Assembly (NCBI RefSeq): GCF_947507565.1
Contig: NC_089185.1
Span: forward strand, 2,976,001 to 3,040,000
Reading direction: 5' to 3'
DNA: 64,000 nucleotides
Source of the DNA: Oscarella lobularis
Taxonomy: Eukaryota; Porifera; Homoscleromorpha; Homosclerophorida; Oscarellidae
Shown: positions 1 through 9,991 of the stretch, in pieces
Layout of the letters: the number at the start of each line of letters is the position of its first letter
Position numbering within the stretch: the first letter of the stretch is position 1
Program-made: the position numbers and the translations under genes
Notes under the pieces: model-generated
What the model was told of the DNA's origin: nothing
Databases searched by the model: none
The model's input: only the letters and a program-made list of their open reading frames with translations

Positions 1-374
1 ATACCACATTCGACCAACCAGATATTTCCAGTCATTCGTACGTGCATGGGCGCGCAATCGCAAGACTAGGGGGAAAACAGCTTTTGAACGAAGTGGCCCC
101 AGAAGCTCCAAGGCGCACCACGTCCGTTGGCGGCAGGCCGTCGCAAGGCGGCCGGTCGGTGGGCCACTAGTCGGTCGATGACGTCATGTACGTCGTGGAT
201 GCAACGCGTCGGTCTCGGCGATTATGCGGCCGTTTTCAAAGCGAACGAAGTCGATGGAGCGTGTTTGAGCAAATAAATAATGACATGCTCAAGAACGATT
301 TGAATGTGGCTGCTCTTGGAAACAGGCAGCGCATTCTCAGAAAAGTGCAATTGCTTTTTGGAAACGTTAAGTAG
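1..374 (+). pseudogene. SAM-domain fragment behind a TLDc-family 5' flank
   Basis: From about 195 to 370 the plus strand spells a sterile alpha motif domain: WMQRVGLGDYAAVFKANEVD in one frame, then NDMLKNDLNVAALGNRQ and RILRKVQLLFGN in another, with two stop codons at once after it. The frame changes near 265-275 in an A/T-rich run, so as it stands the domain is broken by a small indel; no splice pair there would repair it. The first 70 bases resemble the flanks upstream of the TLDc copies near 5038 and 14306, so the two parts may have been joined by rearrangement. SAM domains mediate protein-protein or RNA contacts, but the parent protein cannot be told. Confidence 0.5.
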
Positions 375-846
375 TAGTAATTGTGTGTGCCCGTGCAAGC
401 GTCGGCTTTCTTATATTCTTCCCTTTTTTGGCTATCGTTGTTTTGCTTTCGTAATTTTTGTTTCCCTCCATCGATTATCCGTGGGCACGGCGATTTCGAG
501 CACTCCTAGCTCCTCGAAAATCGAGAGCCTGGACGGTGATTTGAAGGCTCTGATGACGCCACGCGCAGCTAAAACGGACTCTCTAAGACTCACGAAGAAT
601 TATTGGACGACAAGGCATCATTTCGGCGAGATTCGGACGAACGGTCAGCGTCTCAGCACGCGCCTTCGATCTTTCTACGTAGTGACCATGGGCAGTGTCT
701 CAAGCAGTGTTCTCACGCGACGTTTCCTCCAAGCGTGTTATTACGTCAGACCGTGAGTTCCATTCTCTAGAGAGATTGGCTCGCACGTGGCATAACCATA
801 GCGACGGGAGCGGACCTAAACGCGGTGGTATAGCAGAACACAGACA
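375..846. other. Non-coding flank upstream of the first T1-TLDc gene
   Basis: No coding exon is supported here. The open frames are short and lack family resemblance. The final 40 bases before the ATG at 847 resemble the same place in the paralogues upstream of 3543 and 12663, so promoter or 5' UTR lies at the right-hand end. Confidence 0.4.
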
Positions 847-2150
847 ATGCAGTTCTTCTTCTTTCTTGCTACTCTCTCGTTCATATTCCAATGGGGGGAA
901 AGTACAAGTACGTGCCAAAATGCGAATCTCCGAGTCGTCTCGTCCGAAAAAGGGCCTACGGTCTGCATGTCGTTGAACGAGTACCAGAAACAAACTGTAG
1001 GCGTGAACGCAACGAAAGGAGAGGTTTGACATCTTACTATATAACTACTAAAAGCTATCTACTCGTCACGGTTACGTATAGAAAGGGGAGAAGGGAGCCG
1101 ACGGGCAAAAGGTAGGCCTGGTTTCCAGTCGGAGACAGAGGCGGCATGCATGACATTTCTACTATAGGGAGAATCCGGTGGGGCCATAGAAGGTAAGCAT
1201 TTATATATGAAGTATTCTTTATCTTAGTATAAAACTAAGGAGGGCTACATACGAACGGATCGTGTTCGTGCTATTGTATTGAACCGTGTCCGATTTCAAG
1301 TTCCAATGTCGTCTCGCTTAACGTCGGTGGGACGGTGTTCATGACGACTGTAGAGACTCTCGCCCAAGACCCTCACTCGATTCTCGCGACCATGGTCGCA
1401 AACAATCAAAGCGAACCGGACGGAAGTTATTTCTTTGATCGTGACCCCACCCATTTTCGCTACATATTGAATTATCTGCGAACGGGATTACTTTACAGTG
1501 ATCAGCCCGATACCGATCTTGCGAGAAGGGAGCTGCTACTTGAAGCCAGATACTACAACGTATCGGCAATGGTCCGACTCTTCAACCCGTTCAAAGATAG
1601 TGCTGTACTTCCATATGACAGCCAGTATCAGAACGTCATGATGTCGTGGCTTCATGAAGATGGAATCAGTTCTTATTGGAGGCTAATTTACAGAGGCACG
1701 AGAGATGGCTTCGGCGCGTTATTTTTCCACGCGTTGTGTGACGACAAAGGACCAACAATAACTCTCATTAAATCGGTTGGAGATTGCATATTTGGAGGCT
1801 ACAGTGATGTTTCGTGGACTAGTAGAAATGCTTATATCCAAAGTACGGACGCTTTCCTGTTTGCCTTCGTTTCTAATGGCCTGGGCAGAACACCTTTTCA
1901 AGGGCGTGTATTCCGTAACTCTGCAAATGCTATGTATGACCACGATTCGTACGGTCCAACATTTGGAGGAGCTTACGATCTGCACATTGCAAGTGATAGT
2001 AACTCGAATAATAATAGCTACATGAATTGGGGAAATTCTTACGAGTTGCCTGATGGCTATACCTACGGTGGCAGCGGCCAAACTTGGATTTGCGGGTATC
2101 ATTTTAAAACAATTGAAATTGAGGTCTTTGCACAGGCTTCCAGCAACTGA
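847..2150 (+). CDS. Secreted T1/BTB-TLDc protein, paralogue 1
   Basis: Three-exon model, 370 residues: 847-1023, 1168-1192 (25 nt) and 1240-2150. Phases agree (0, 1) and the same junctions fit paralogues 2 and 3. Exon 1 gives a hydrophobic leader (MQFFFFLATLSFIFQ) and a short Cys-bearing segment. Exon 3 opens with a Cys-rich linker, then a KCTD-type T1 domain (SLNVGGTVFMTTVETL, YFFDRDPTHFRYILNYLR) and a C-terminal TLDc domain (WRLIYRGTRDGFGALFFH, IFGGYSDVSW, TEIEVF-like end). T1 domains usually form cytosolic oligomers that bind cullin-3 and TLDc proteins bind V-ATPase or protect from oxidation, so a leader peptide here is unexpected. Secretion is inferred from the leader only; the molecular role is unknown. 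Confidence 0.75.
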
Positions 2151-2925
2151 ATTTAACGAAATACCTGTAACTGCTTGCATGTTTCTACTTGATGTTGCCT
2201 AGTCAGTTCATGTTGTCTGATTTCTCAATTTGGTGTTTGTCTGCTAGTAGAACCAAAATGCGATCCCTTGGGTCGTTTCGTCCGCAGAAGGACCGAAGGT
2301 CTGCATGTCGTTGAATGAGTACTAGGGCAATTTGAGTGAGCTTGGAAGCACGTTTATTTAGAACATAAAAGCTACGTACAAGCGTGCAGCGTAAAAAAAA
2401 CGTCGATTCTGTCTTAGGTCGTTCGTTTCCTCCGACACATGCTATCCATGTCTCTCTTCTATTCGTGTATTTTATTCTTCATTTCCTAAAGAAAGAAGTT
2501 AGTCATCTGTCAAATAGTCGTTTTACGTACCTTTTCTACCTTTTCTGCCTTCTCTTCTTCCACGTGGTGTGGCCTGGGTAATGCCAATGCGAACGCATTG
2601 GAAAAAGGTACGTACACGGAGAGATTGAACAGATTTTATCTTTCTTTTTTTTAGATTTTCTCGCGCATCGAAGTCAGGAAATGAATACGAAGACGATCCG
2701 CAAGAGAAAATGCATGCACGCGGTAAGTATTGCGAAAACGAACGAACGAATGCATGCAGCACGCTCCAACGTTTTATTTGTGCAAAATACAGTTCGAATG
2801 CTTCGCAATAACGCCAGAAAAAGAAGAACACTTAGCGTGCGTACGAGTTTGCGTCGAAATCGTTCCTTGTAGAGTGTCTCGAGGCCGTTTTTGCCTACAG
2901 CGCACTGTCCGTCCGTCCCTACGCG
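2151..2925. other. Intergenic region with a decayed exon-1 copy
   Basis: Around 2247-2330 lies a degenerate copy of the T1-TLDc exon 1 (AAAATGCGATC then GGTCTGCATGTCGTTGAA, running into a stop). Two splice-flanked open stretches, 2655-2722 and 2779-2872, can be joined into a basic C-terminal peptide, but no upstream exon could be attached, so no gene is called. Confidence 0.35.
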
Positions 2926-3216
2926 ATGGACGATTCGGATGCCTCGCAAATCGACGATCGAACTCGATTCGGCCGGCAAAATGACAATCCTTTTCCGTTT
3001 CAAGTCCGAAGAGACGATCAGCACGATCTCGACGATCGGCTCTTCGACGTAGAAACGATCGCCGTCGCCGGTCTCGTTTTTTCGTCATCGACAGCGACGA
3101 TCGATCGCAATTCCGCGAACATTCAGTTACTCGTTATCAACAAATACCGGTAAGTAGGATATTGGTACATACTGTGGTCATGCAACTATATATGCGTTTA
3201 CAGTTTGAGACAATGA
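2926..3216 (+). CDS. Candidate small acidic protein, unrecognised
   Basis: A possible two-exon gene. Exon 2926-3149 starts at an ATG in fair context (ACGCGATGG) and stays open for 74 codons rich in Asp and Arg (MDDSDASQIDDRTRFGRQND). It ends at a strong donor (CCG|GTAAGT) and a 54-nt intron leads to an acceptor at 3203, after which the frame ends within four codons. The second-exon sequence is shared with 12286-12366, where a different frame is open for 26 codons. No family is recognised. It could equally be the 3' part of a decayed gene copied along with the T1-TLDc unit. Confidence 0.25.
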
Positions 3217-3400
3217 TTTCGATCAAATCGGACGAGCGAAGCTGAACAGAACACGAGGCTGGAAATGAAGATGCGCCACATCCATGCTTGAACGACTCCT
3301 CGCGAAGACTCTATCGCGGACCCTAGTGGGCAAATATGCATAATTTGGACGAGATTCAGCCGAGTCCCCCTCCAAGCCTTCACGTTAATTAATTAATTAA
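3204..3400 (+). repeat. Duplicated block shared with 12286-12480
   Basis: This stretch and 12286-12480 are near copies lying directly upstream of T1-TLDc paralogues 2 and 3. They mark the left part of a roughly 1.8-kb duplicated unit that includes each gene. In the 12286 copy the frame reads RDNDFDPIGRAKLKTRLEM and KIRRIDA before a stop, like a terminal exon of an unrecognised gene. In this copy the frame is disrupted, so it is the decayed one. Confidence 0.55.
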
Positions 3401-3542
3401 TAAAATAATAATATCAGAAGTGACTTTCATTCTCTAGACGTACAGATCGTAATTGGTTCCTGGAGGTCGCATCCGGAAGTATTAATAAGATAGACCTGTT
3501 TCATATCACTCCTGCAAACGACGGTGTACCGGAACGTAGACA

Positions 3543-4810
3543 ATGCAGTTCTTTCTCTTTCTCGCTACTGCTTCATCTCTGATATTTGAATGGGGGAGAA
3601 GTACAAGCGCGTGCCAAAATGCGTTCCTCCGCGTCGTCCCGTCCGCACAAGGACCCACGGTCTGCATGTCGTTGAACCAGTACCAGAACGCAATGAAAGG
3701 AGAGGTTCGACGCTTTACCACTAAACCTATCTACTCGTCACGATCACGTATATATAGAAAGGAGAGAGGGGAGTCGACGGACAGAAGGTACATAGGTCTG
3801 GTTCTAGTCAGAGACAGCCTGAGGCATTTTTTATTTCCGCTAGGGAGAATCGGGTGGGGCCATAGAAGGTAAGCATTTACCGGTACAGATATGAAGTTTT
3901 GTTTATCTTAGTCTTCTAAGGAGGGATACATGCTTTTATTAAACCGTGTCCGATCTCAAGTTCCAATGTCGTCTCGCTTAACATCGGTGGGACGGTGTTC
4001 ATGACGACTGTAGAGACTCTCACCCAAGACCCTCACTCGATTCTCGCGACCATGGTCGCGAACAACCAAAGCGAACCAGACGGAAGTTATTTCTTTGATC
4101 GTGACCCCACCCATTTTCGCTACATATTGAATTATCTGCGAACGGGATTACTTTACAGCGATCAGCCCGATACCGATCTAGCGAGAAGGGAGCTGCTACT
4201 TGAAGCCAGATACTACAACGTATCGGCAATCCTTCGATTTTTTAACCCGTTCAAAGAAAGTGCTATACTTCCATATGACAGCCAATATCAGAATGTCATG
4301 ATGTCGTGGCTTCATGAAGATGGAATCATTTCTGATTGGAAGCTAATTTACAGAGGCACGAGAAATGGCTTCGCCGCGTCATCTTTTCACGCGTTCTGTG
4401 ACAATAAGGGTCCTACAATAACCCTCATTAAATCGGTTGGAGATTGCATATTTGGAGGCTACAGCGATGTTTCGTGGACTAGTCGTGGTGCTTATATCCA
4501 AAGTACGGACGCTTTCCTGTTTGCCTTTGTTTCTAGTGGCCTGGGCACAACACCTTTTCGAGGGCGTGTATTCCAAAACGCTGGAAATGCTATGTATGAC
4601 AACAGCGGGTACGGTCCAACGTTTGGAGGCGGTTTTGATCTGTACATTGCAAGTGATAGTAACTCGAATTCTAATAGTCACATAAATTGGGGACATACTT
4701 ACGAGTTGCCTGATGGCTATACCTACAGTGGAAACGGCCGAACTTGGATTTGCGGAGCAAATTTTCAAACAATCGAAATCGAGGTCTTTGCACTGGCTTC
4801 CAGTAACTAA
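3543..4810 (+). CDS. Secreted T1/BTB-TLDc protein, paralogue 2
   Basis: Exons 3543-3704, 3844-3868 (25 nt) and 3921-4810 give an intact protein of about 358 residues. Exon 1 encodes MQFFLFLATASSLIFEW followed by CQNAFLRVVPSAQGPTVCMS. The T1 domain (LNIGGTVFMTTVETLTQD) is followed by a TLDc domain ending in a conserved Glu/Val-rich strand (TIEIEVFALASSN). The nucleotide sequence is very close to paralogue 1 and closer still to paralogue 3 at 12663, including the introns and the promoter-proximal bases, so duplication was recent. Signal cleavage and secretion are inferred. A distinct function from its copies cannot be judged from sequence. Confidence 0.75.
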
Positions 4811-5102
4811 ATCAGATGTTTCTGATTTGATGAACAGCCTGTAACTGCTGATATGTTTTCACTTGATGTTGTCTTGTTGCCGTTCGTCCAAGTTGTCTGA
4901 TTTCTCAATTTGATGTGTTTTTTCTGGAAGCTTTAGTCAGCAATTAGGTGCTACCATTTGACTCCACATGCAGTCTACCAATCACCTTGATGCAACGAAT
5001 AGGTTAATTTATTTATCGCATGCAAACTAGATAGCGCGTACATCAGACCAGATATATTTCCAGTCATTCATAGTACGTGTGCGCGCAATCGCTAGACTAT
5101 AC
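4811..5102. other. 3' flank and conserved promoter-like block
   Basis: The 3' UTR of paralogue 2 runs to about 4930. Bases 5038-5100 (ATCAGACCAGATATATTTCC, then CGCGCAATCGCTAGACTA) match the flank at 1-70 and at 14306-14352. The block sits directly before an MKT-type signal-peptide start at 5103, so it is probably a shared promoter or 5' leader. Confidence 0.45.
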
Positions 5103-5448
5103 GATGAAGACGCTAGCATTTCTACTCGTTCTCGTCGTGCAAACCAATTCGTTCTTCCTCCCGAAGATCCCTATTCTTGTTTGTCTTCGCTTCCAGTAGC
5201 CTAGGCACAACGCCTTTTCGAGGGCGTCTAGTCGGAAACTCGGCATATGCTATATATCAGAACAGCGGGTTTGGTCCAACATTTGGATATGATCCCGACC
5301 TTAATTAAAATTGCGGATAATAGTAATTCGAATACATGAATTGGGGATTTACGTACGAGACACCTGATGGCTATGACGGCGGAGAATGGGTTTGCGAGGT
5401 TAGTTTTCAAACGACCGAAATTGAGGTGTTCGCGGCTTCCGGAAAATA
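5103..5448 (+). pseudogene. Collapsed TLDc gene copy
   Basis: It starts with a good signal peptide (MKTLAFLLVLVVQTNSFFL) and then jumps straight into the second half of a TLDc domain (TTPFRGRLVGN, then SGFGPTFGYDP). The whole T1 domain and the front of TLDc are missing and there is a frame disruption before the end near 5446. The 3' part matches 14940-15011 closely. It is the remnant of a T1-TLDc gene of the MKT subtype, decayed by internal deletion. Confidence 0.7.
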
Positions 5449-5582
5449 AATGAGACGTTTCGGATTACCTTGCATGTCTATTATAGCCAAGTCCTTGTCA
5501 CCATTGATTCATTTGATGTGTTCGCGGCGGAGAAAAATTTGGTAACGCGCGTTAAATTTACGTTCTTTTCGTCCTCCAGGGT

Positions 5583-5713
5583 ATGGAAACGGTTCCAAAG
5601 GATCTTCGTCAGCTTCGAGCCTGTTTGCTTTGCTCTCTAATAAAGGTATAAGACACTTGGCTTTGTTTGAGAGAAGGGGCCTCTTTTGGGGGTATTCGGT
5701 TCAAACTTGTTCT
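5583..5713 (+). pseudogene. Truncated copy of SUPT4H1 exon 1 and intron 1
   Basis: The sequence is nearly identical to 15148-15278, covering the 63-nt first coding exon ([20 protein letters not shown] plus K) and most of intron 1, and stops just before the intron's acceptor. No further SPT4 exons follow, so this is a broken copy. It was carried here with the 3' end of the neighbouring TLDc copy. It now lies just upstream of the MIEAP-like gene and may have supplied that gene's promoter. Confidence 0.85.
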
Positions 5714-5890
5714 GGCGTACTCGCCGTATGCTGCCGTCTGTTCCGAAGACAGAACGTTTCTTTTCTAAGCGCAGAGGGCGTTTCCCCAGAGTTCAGGGGT
5801 TCACCGCTCGCTCCTCTCCCACTCGTGAATATTCGATTTAGAAATGTCAATCAATTACAGCGTAGGCTGGGTAGGCACTCGATCATCGCC

Positions 5891-7672
5891 ATGGCTGGTA
5901 GCTCTCCCTCGAAAGACGCGGACGACTACGGTCTGGACGCACCAGTTCAGTGTTTTAGGCAGTGCACGGAAGTCATTGAAAAGGACGCAGGACTCGATCA
6001 GGTTAACCGAGCCGTGGACGAGCACGAGTTTTTGCTCTTTGCTGGTCTGGTGTACGCACATGGTGATTCGTCCGACTTCAAGACAAAGACCATGGCATGC
6101 ATCGAAAAATTTTTCCCGTCTCTTCCTAATCTACCGTTTCGGCTTTCCAATGCGGTTAGCAGTCTACTTAATCTGAGAAAATCGTTTCTCAAGTCAAGCC
6201 ACAGCCGTGCTGAAACAGTCTGCCATTTAGAAAGACTTCTAAAGGATTCCTGGGTGTTGCGCGAAAATACGAGTGCAATTTCGGGTCTTGAAGACTGTAA
6301 GGGTGACTTTTCAGCAAAAGCTTATTTGAAGGTCCTGCATATCTTTAATACAGCAGTCAAAGCTCAAAAAGATGTACCAAGCGAGTTTTCTATAGATATA
6401 GACTATTCGGTCTGGTATTATTGTAAGTTTTATGACAGCTGTCGAGATAAACTGACTTCAATGAAATCAAGGACCAGTTATAAGCATGGTCTCTTACGAT
6501 GCCTGAAGGCGTATGATGCACTTGAGAAGTTGCTAGGGTACAATCCAACTATGATAAGGATGGAAAACGAGCTTCGAATGAGATCGCCTGAAACGACAGC
6601 TGCCGGTAAAGATCGCTGTGAAGACCACGAAGATATTAAAATCAAACAGATATCTGAGTTGAGGTGATTTGTGATCGTTGTGGGGAAGTTACTGTCTTAA
6701 CCTTTCTAATTAACGGCATAGGGAAAGAGTTGCTAGTCAAATGCAAGAAATAGAAAAGCTTGAGGTAGCGTTTTCATAGACTATCGTACAAGTCACTGAT
6801 GACCTACAACAGAGTTTGGTGCAAGAACTGCAACGTGAAAAAGAGGAGATGGGGAGATCTAAAGGCCCGAGGTACCTCGTTTTGCTTTTCAGAGTCGCGC
6901 CTCATTGACTGTGCTCTGTAGCATGGCTGAAATATCAGATCCTCGTCGTTCCAGCGAAGTTGCTAGGCGTTTTGATGATTTGTTTCTAAGCACCTTCTCC
7001 CTGTATGAAAACGTTGAAGAGAAAGACGGAAAAAAGTATAACGAGAGGCTATGGGCGGAGAGAACGCTGACCTTACTTGAAGTATAAGTGGTGGTGCATT
7101 GTTTAGACCTACTGTAGTTGCATTGAGCATGATTTAGACTGTCATTACCGCAGCGAAAGACAGACTTGCTGCTGAAGGAAGAAGGCTTGCGGAGCAATTT
7201 GACATTGCTCGCAACACGACAGAAATGAACAAAAAAGTGCTCGTATGTGCTCTGATTATTTGCAGAATTTCTTCCAGCAGAAGCCACGTTATATCTATCT
7301 TTGAGGTGATAGCTGTGCTTTATTTTAACAGTGTGATCATTGTCATTTTAGAACGTAAAAGGCAACGTTGAGAAAAGGCCGTGGTTCACGAAACTATCAT
7401 CAGATACAAAGGAAGTAATTCGGCATTTTCTCAAACAGTGTGCACCAGTGTTCTGGGATGTGGTGCTCCAAAAAATTCCTTTATATCTTGACTGGTCTAA
7501 AGAGACCTTTGATCCTCATTGGCACACTCACGGATACGGCTCCAATGAAAAGAGTTTGAAAATCAAGTACTTCCTGTGGCCAAGCCTTATTCAAGAAAAG
7601 ACTATGAAAGCCTTAGTCAAGGGCAAAGTGATAGCGGGTGACGACGAAGTTCCGGAAGCTGAATTCAATTAG
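5891..7672 (+). CDS. MIEAP (mitochondria-eating protein)-like protein
   Basis: Six exons: 5891-6663, 6722-6764, 6813-6871, 6922-7081, 7138-7242 and 7352-7672. All phases fit and give about 486 residues, close to the vertebrate SPATA18/MIEAP length of roughly 540. The ATG at 5891 sits in a Kozak-like GCCATGG. A central coiled-coil stretch follows (RERVASQMQEIEKLE). The C-terminal 100 residues resemble the MIEAP C-terminal domain (PVFWDVVLQKIPLYLDW, then FLWPSLIQ and ALVKGKVI, matching the family's WP..L and KGeV pattern). MIEAP acts in mitochondrial quality control in vertebrates; whether this relative does so is inference. The N-terminal 250 residues are not recognised. Confidence 0.6.
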
Positions 7673-7845
7673 CGTGAAGTGGATAATCTTATTTGTTAGA
7701 TTGACGTAATTTTGATTTCGTAATTAGGATTGTCTGACAGACTGACAGATTGACCGACATCGAAAGTAGATTAGCTCGAGAAGATTGGAGCTGCGCATCG
7801 TCGTAGCTACCGTTTATTTAGTGCAGTAATCCCTAGCCGCTGACA

Positions 7846-9735
7846 ATGGCTTCGAGTCTTATAGAACCCATCTTTTCCGATGAAGAGGATGCTGCTGAGT
7901 ACGGTTTCGATATGCTGCGGGAAAAGCGTGAAGGCCCCGTTGTAGTGGCGATTGACATCGGGACGACATTTAGCGGCTACGCTCTTTCTTTCTCCAGCGA
8001 TAAGTATGCAATTTTTGCGATGAAGACAACCGATCCCAATCGTCCGCGGAGTGGCCGTCAATCGACGAAAGTGCCCACGACTCTCCTGCTAAAACCGGAC
8101 TGCAGTTTTCATTCTTTCGGTCACCAAGCACTCGTGCACTACAATCGAGAACTTGACGAGAGTGAACAAAAGGAATGGCTTTATTTTGAACGATTCAAAA
8201 TGAAGCTTCACTCTCAGAAGGTACCGATACGGGCTTCAACGAGCGTGGGACTTAACGGCTGCTTTCTGCGTAGAAACTGACGAGACAGACGCCCGTTTCC
8301 GCTGCAAATGGACGCGAGCTGCCTGTGGGAACGATATTTGCTCACGCCCTCCGTCACTTCAGGAACACGGCTTTAGCAGAGTGCAAGGTGTATGCAGGAG
8401 CTGAGCTGAAGGATACCGATGTTCAGTGGGTTGTCACAGTGCCGGCTATTTGGGATGGCGGTGCCAAACAGACGATGCGAGAGGCAGCTTACGCGGTACA
8501 AGCGTACTAAAGCTGCAGCGTTCTTGATTAGATTTTTTATTTTTCAATAGGCCGGGCTAGCTTCAGAAATGAAACCAGAAGCAGTTCAAATCGCCCTGGA
8601 ACCGGAATCGGCGTCAATCTACTGCAAGTCGCTAAAGCGCATCGGAAGATCCAGCGAAGATGCTCAATATGTATGCGAGGCCTTCATGGAAGGATCGACG
8701 TATCTCCTTGCAGATTTGGGTGGCGGCACAGCTGATGTGACCGTGCACAAAGTTTCGTCCACCGGGAAAATGAAAGAACGTCATCGTGCCACTGGAGGTG
8801 CTTGGGGTGGAACCTACGTTGATCAGAATTTTGTCAAACTCTTAGAGTCAATATTCACCAAAGACTGGATAAGGTCTTACAGAGATGAAAATCCAGGTGA
8901 CTGGGTTGACTTGATGACGGTAAAGTTTGAAACCAGCAAGCGCTTGGCTTCTGCAAATTCAACAATGTATGTTGAATTTCCTCACTCCTTTCATGATTTT
9001 GTTAGAGAGAGCGGGTCGTCTATCGAGAGATGCATCAGTTCTGCAAAAAATCCTAATTTGAAATTCTCTCGTGGTTCCTTAGCAATGAAGTACGCGGAAG
9101 TGAGGAAGTTGTTCAATTCTGTATTGGACAACATTGTCGTTCATTTGAAATCAGTTATTAAGAAAGTGGGCGGGGTTAACTACATTATACTTGTGGGCGG
9201 CTTTGCAACTTCTCAGCTGCTGCAAACCCGCATTCGCGATGACTTTGAAAAGTCCTTGAAATTGCGCGTTATTATTCCGCCAGAAAGTTCTCTTGCTGTT
9301 GTCATGGGAGCAGTTTTGTTTGGACATGATCCTACCCAGATTTCTTCTCGTTGCTGTCGATACAGCTATGGTACTGACTACATTGATACTCGGTCAGTTA
9401 AGAGAGATTGGAAGTTTCAAACGTATGTCAAGAAAAACCAAGAAATTGGTCTAAATGACAAAGTCACCCATACCTTTCGTCCCTTATATGCTGAACAAAC
9501 AAAATGTAAATTTGGTGTGTATGAGTCTGATAGCGAGAACCCTGTAATGATAAATGAGCCAGATGTAAGAGAAGTTGCAAGTTTCGTTCTTCCAATGCCA
9601 GATACTAGGAAAGGACTTGACAGAAAAATATTCACAACAATGCTATTTGGCTTGACTGAAATTGCAGTTGAGTCACTAGACGAAACAAGTGGAAAACAGA
9701 TTGGAGGAAACGTTCAATTGGACTTTTTGAGCTAA
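7846..9735 (+). CDS. HSPA12-type Hsp70-family ATPase
   Basis: Exons 7846-8220, 8274-8495 and 8551-9735, all phase 0, give 593 residues; human HSPA12A has 675. The actin-like ATPase signatures are present in order: phosphate-1 loop VVAIDIGTTFSGYA near residue 30, the HSPA12-typical VQWVVTVPAIWDGGAKQTM, EPESASIYC, phosphate-2 loop LLADLGGGTADVTVH and the adenosine motif YIILVGGFATSQLLQ. The divergent C-terminal region lacks the classical Hsp70 substrate domain, as in HSPA12. Such proteins are cytosolic and their clients are poorly known; the subfamily is expanded in several marine invertebrates. A single copy is seen here. Confidence 0.9.
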
Positions 9736-9991
9736 ATTTTCCTGTTCTGAAAAATTCGTTGGTGTTGTTGTCAAGACATTTTTCAATTTTGTGTTTGTAT
9801 TGTTGCAGGTAGAATAAGCATGAACCTTTGCAACCATTTTAGCTCTGACAATAACACGGATTGTAGAGTATACAATCCGTGATAAAAATGTGTTTAGGCT
9901 TATATCCGGGACATTTTGATTGCTTCTCTGATTGGTTCGACTCAGACATCCGGGACGGGACAGAGCATCTTCAACGCTCGATTTCAAAAAA
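9736..9991. other. Intergenic, left edge of the INCENP duplication
   Basis: Nothing coding is seen. Similarity to the INCENP upstream region (17085 onward) begins at about 9906, marking the left breakpoint of the duplicated segment. The duplicated part carries the INCENP promoter-proximal bases, including a shared ACATCCGGGACGGGAC. Confidence 0.6.

Noticed and set aside
9940-9952. GGTTCGACTC resembling a pol III B box
   Set aside because: There is no A box or terminator at suitable distance, and the INCENP original has GGTTGGACTC at the same place.
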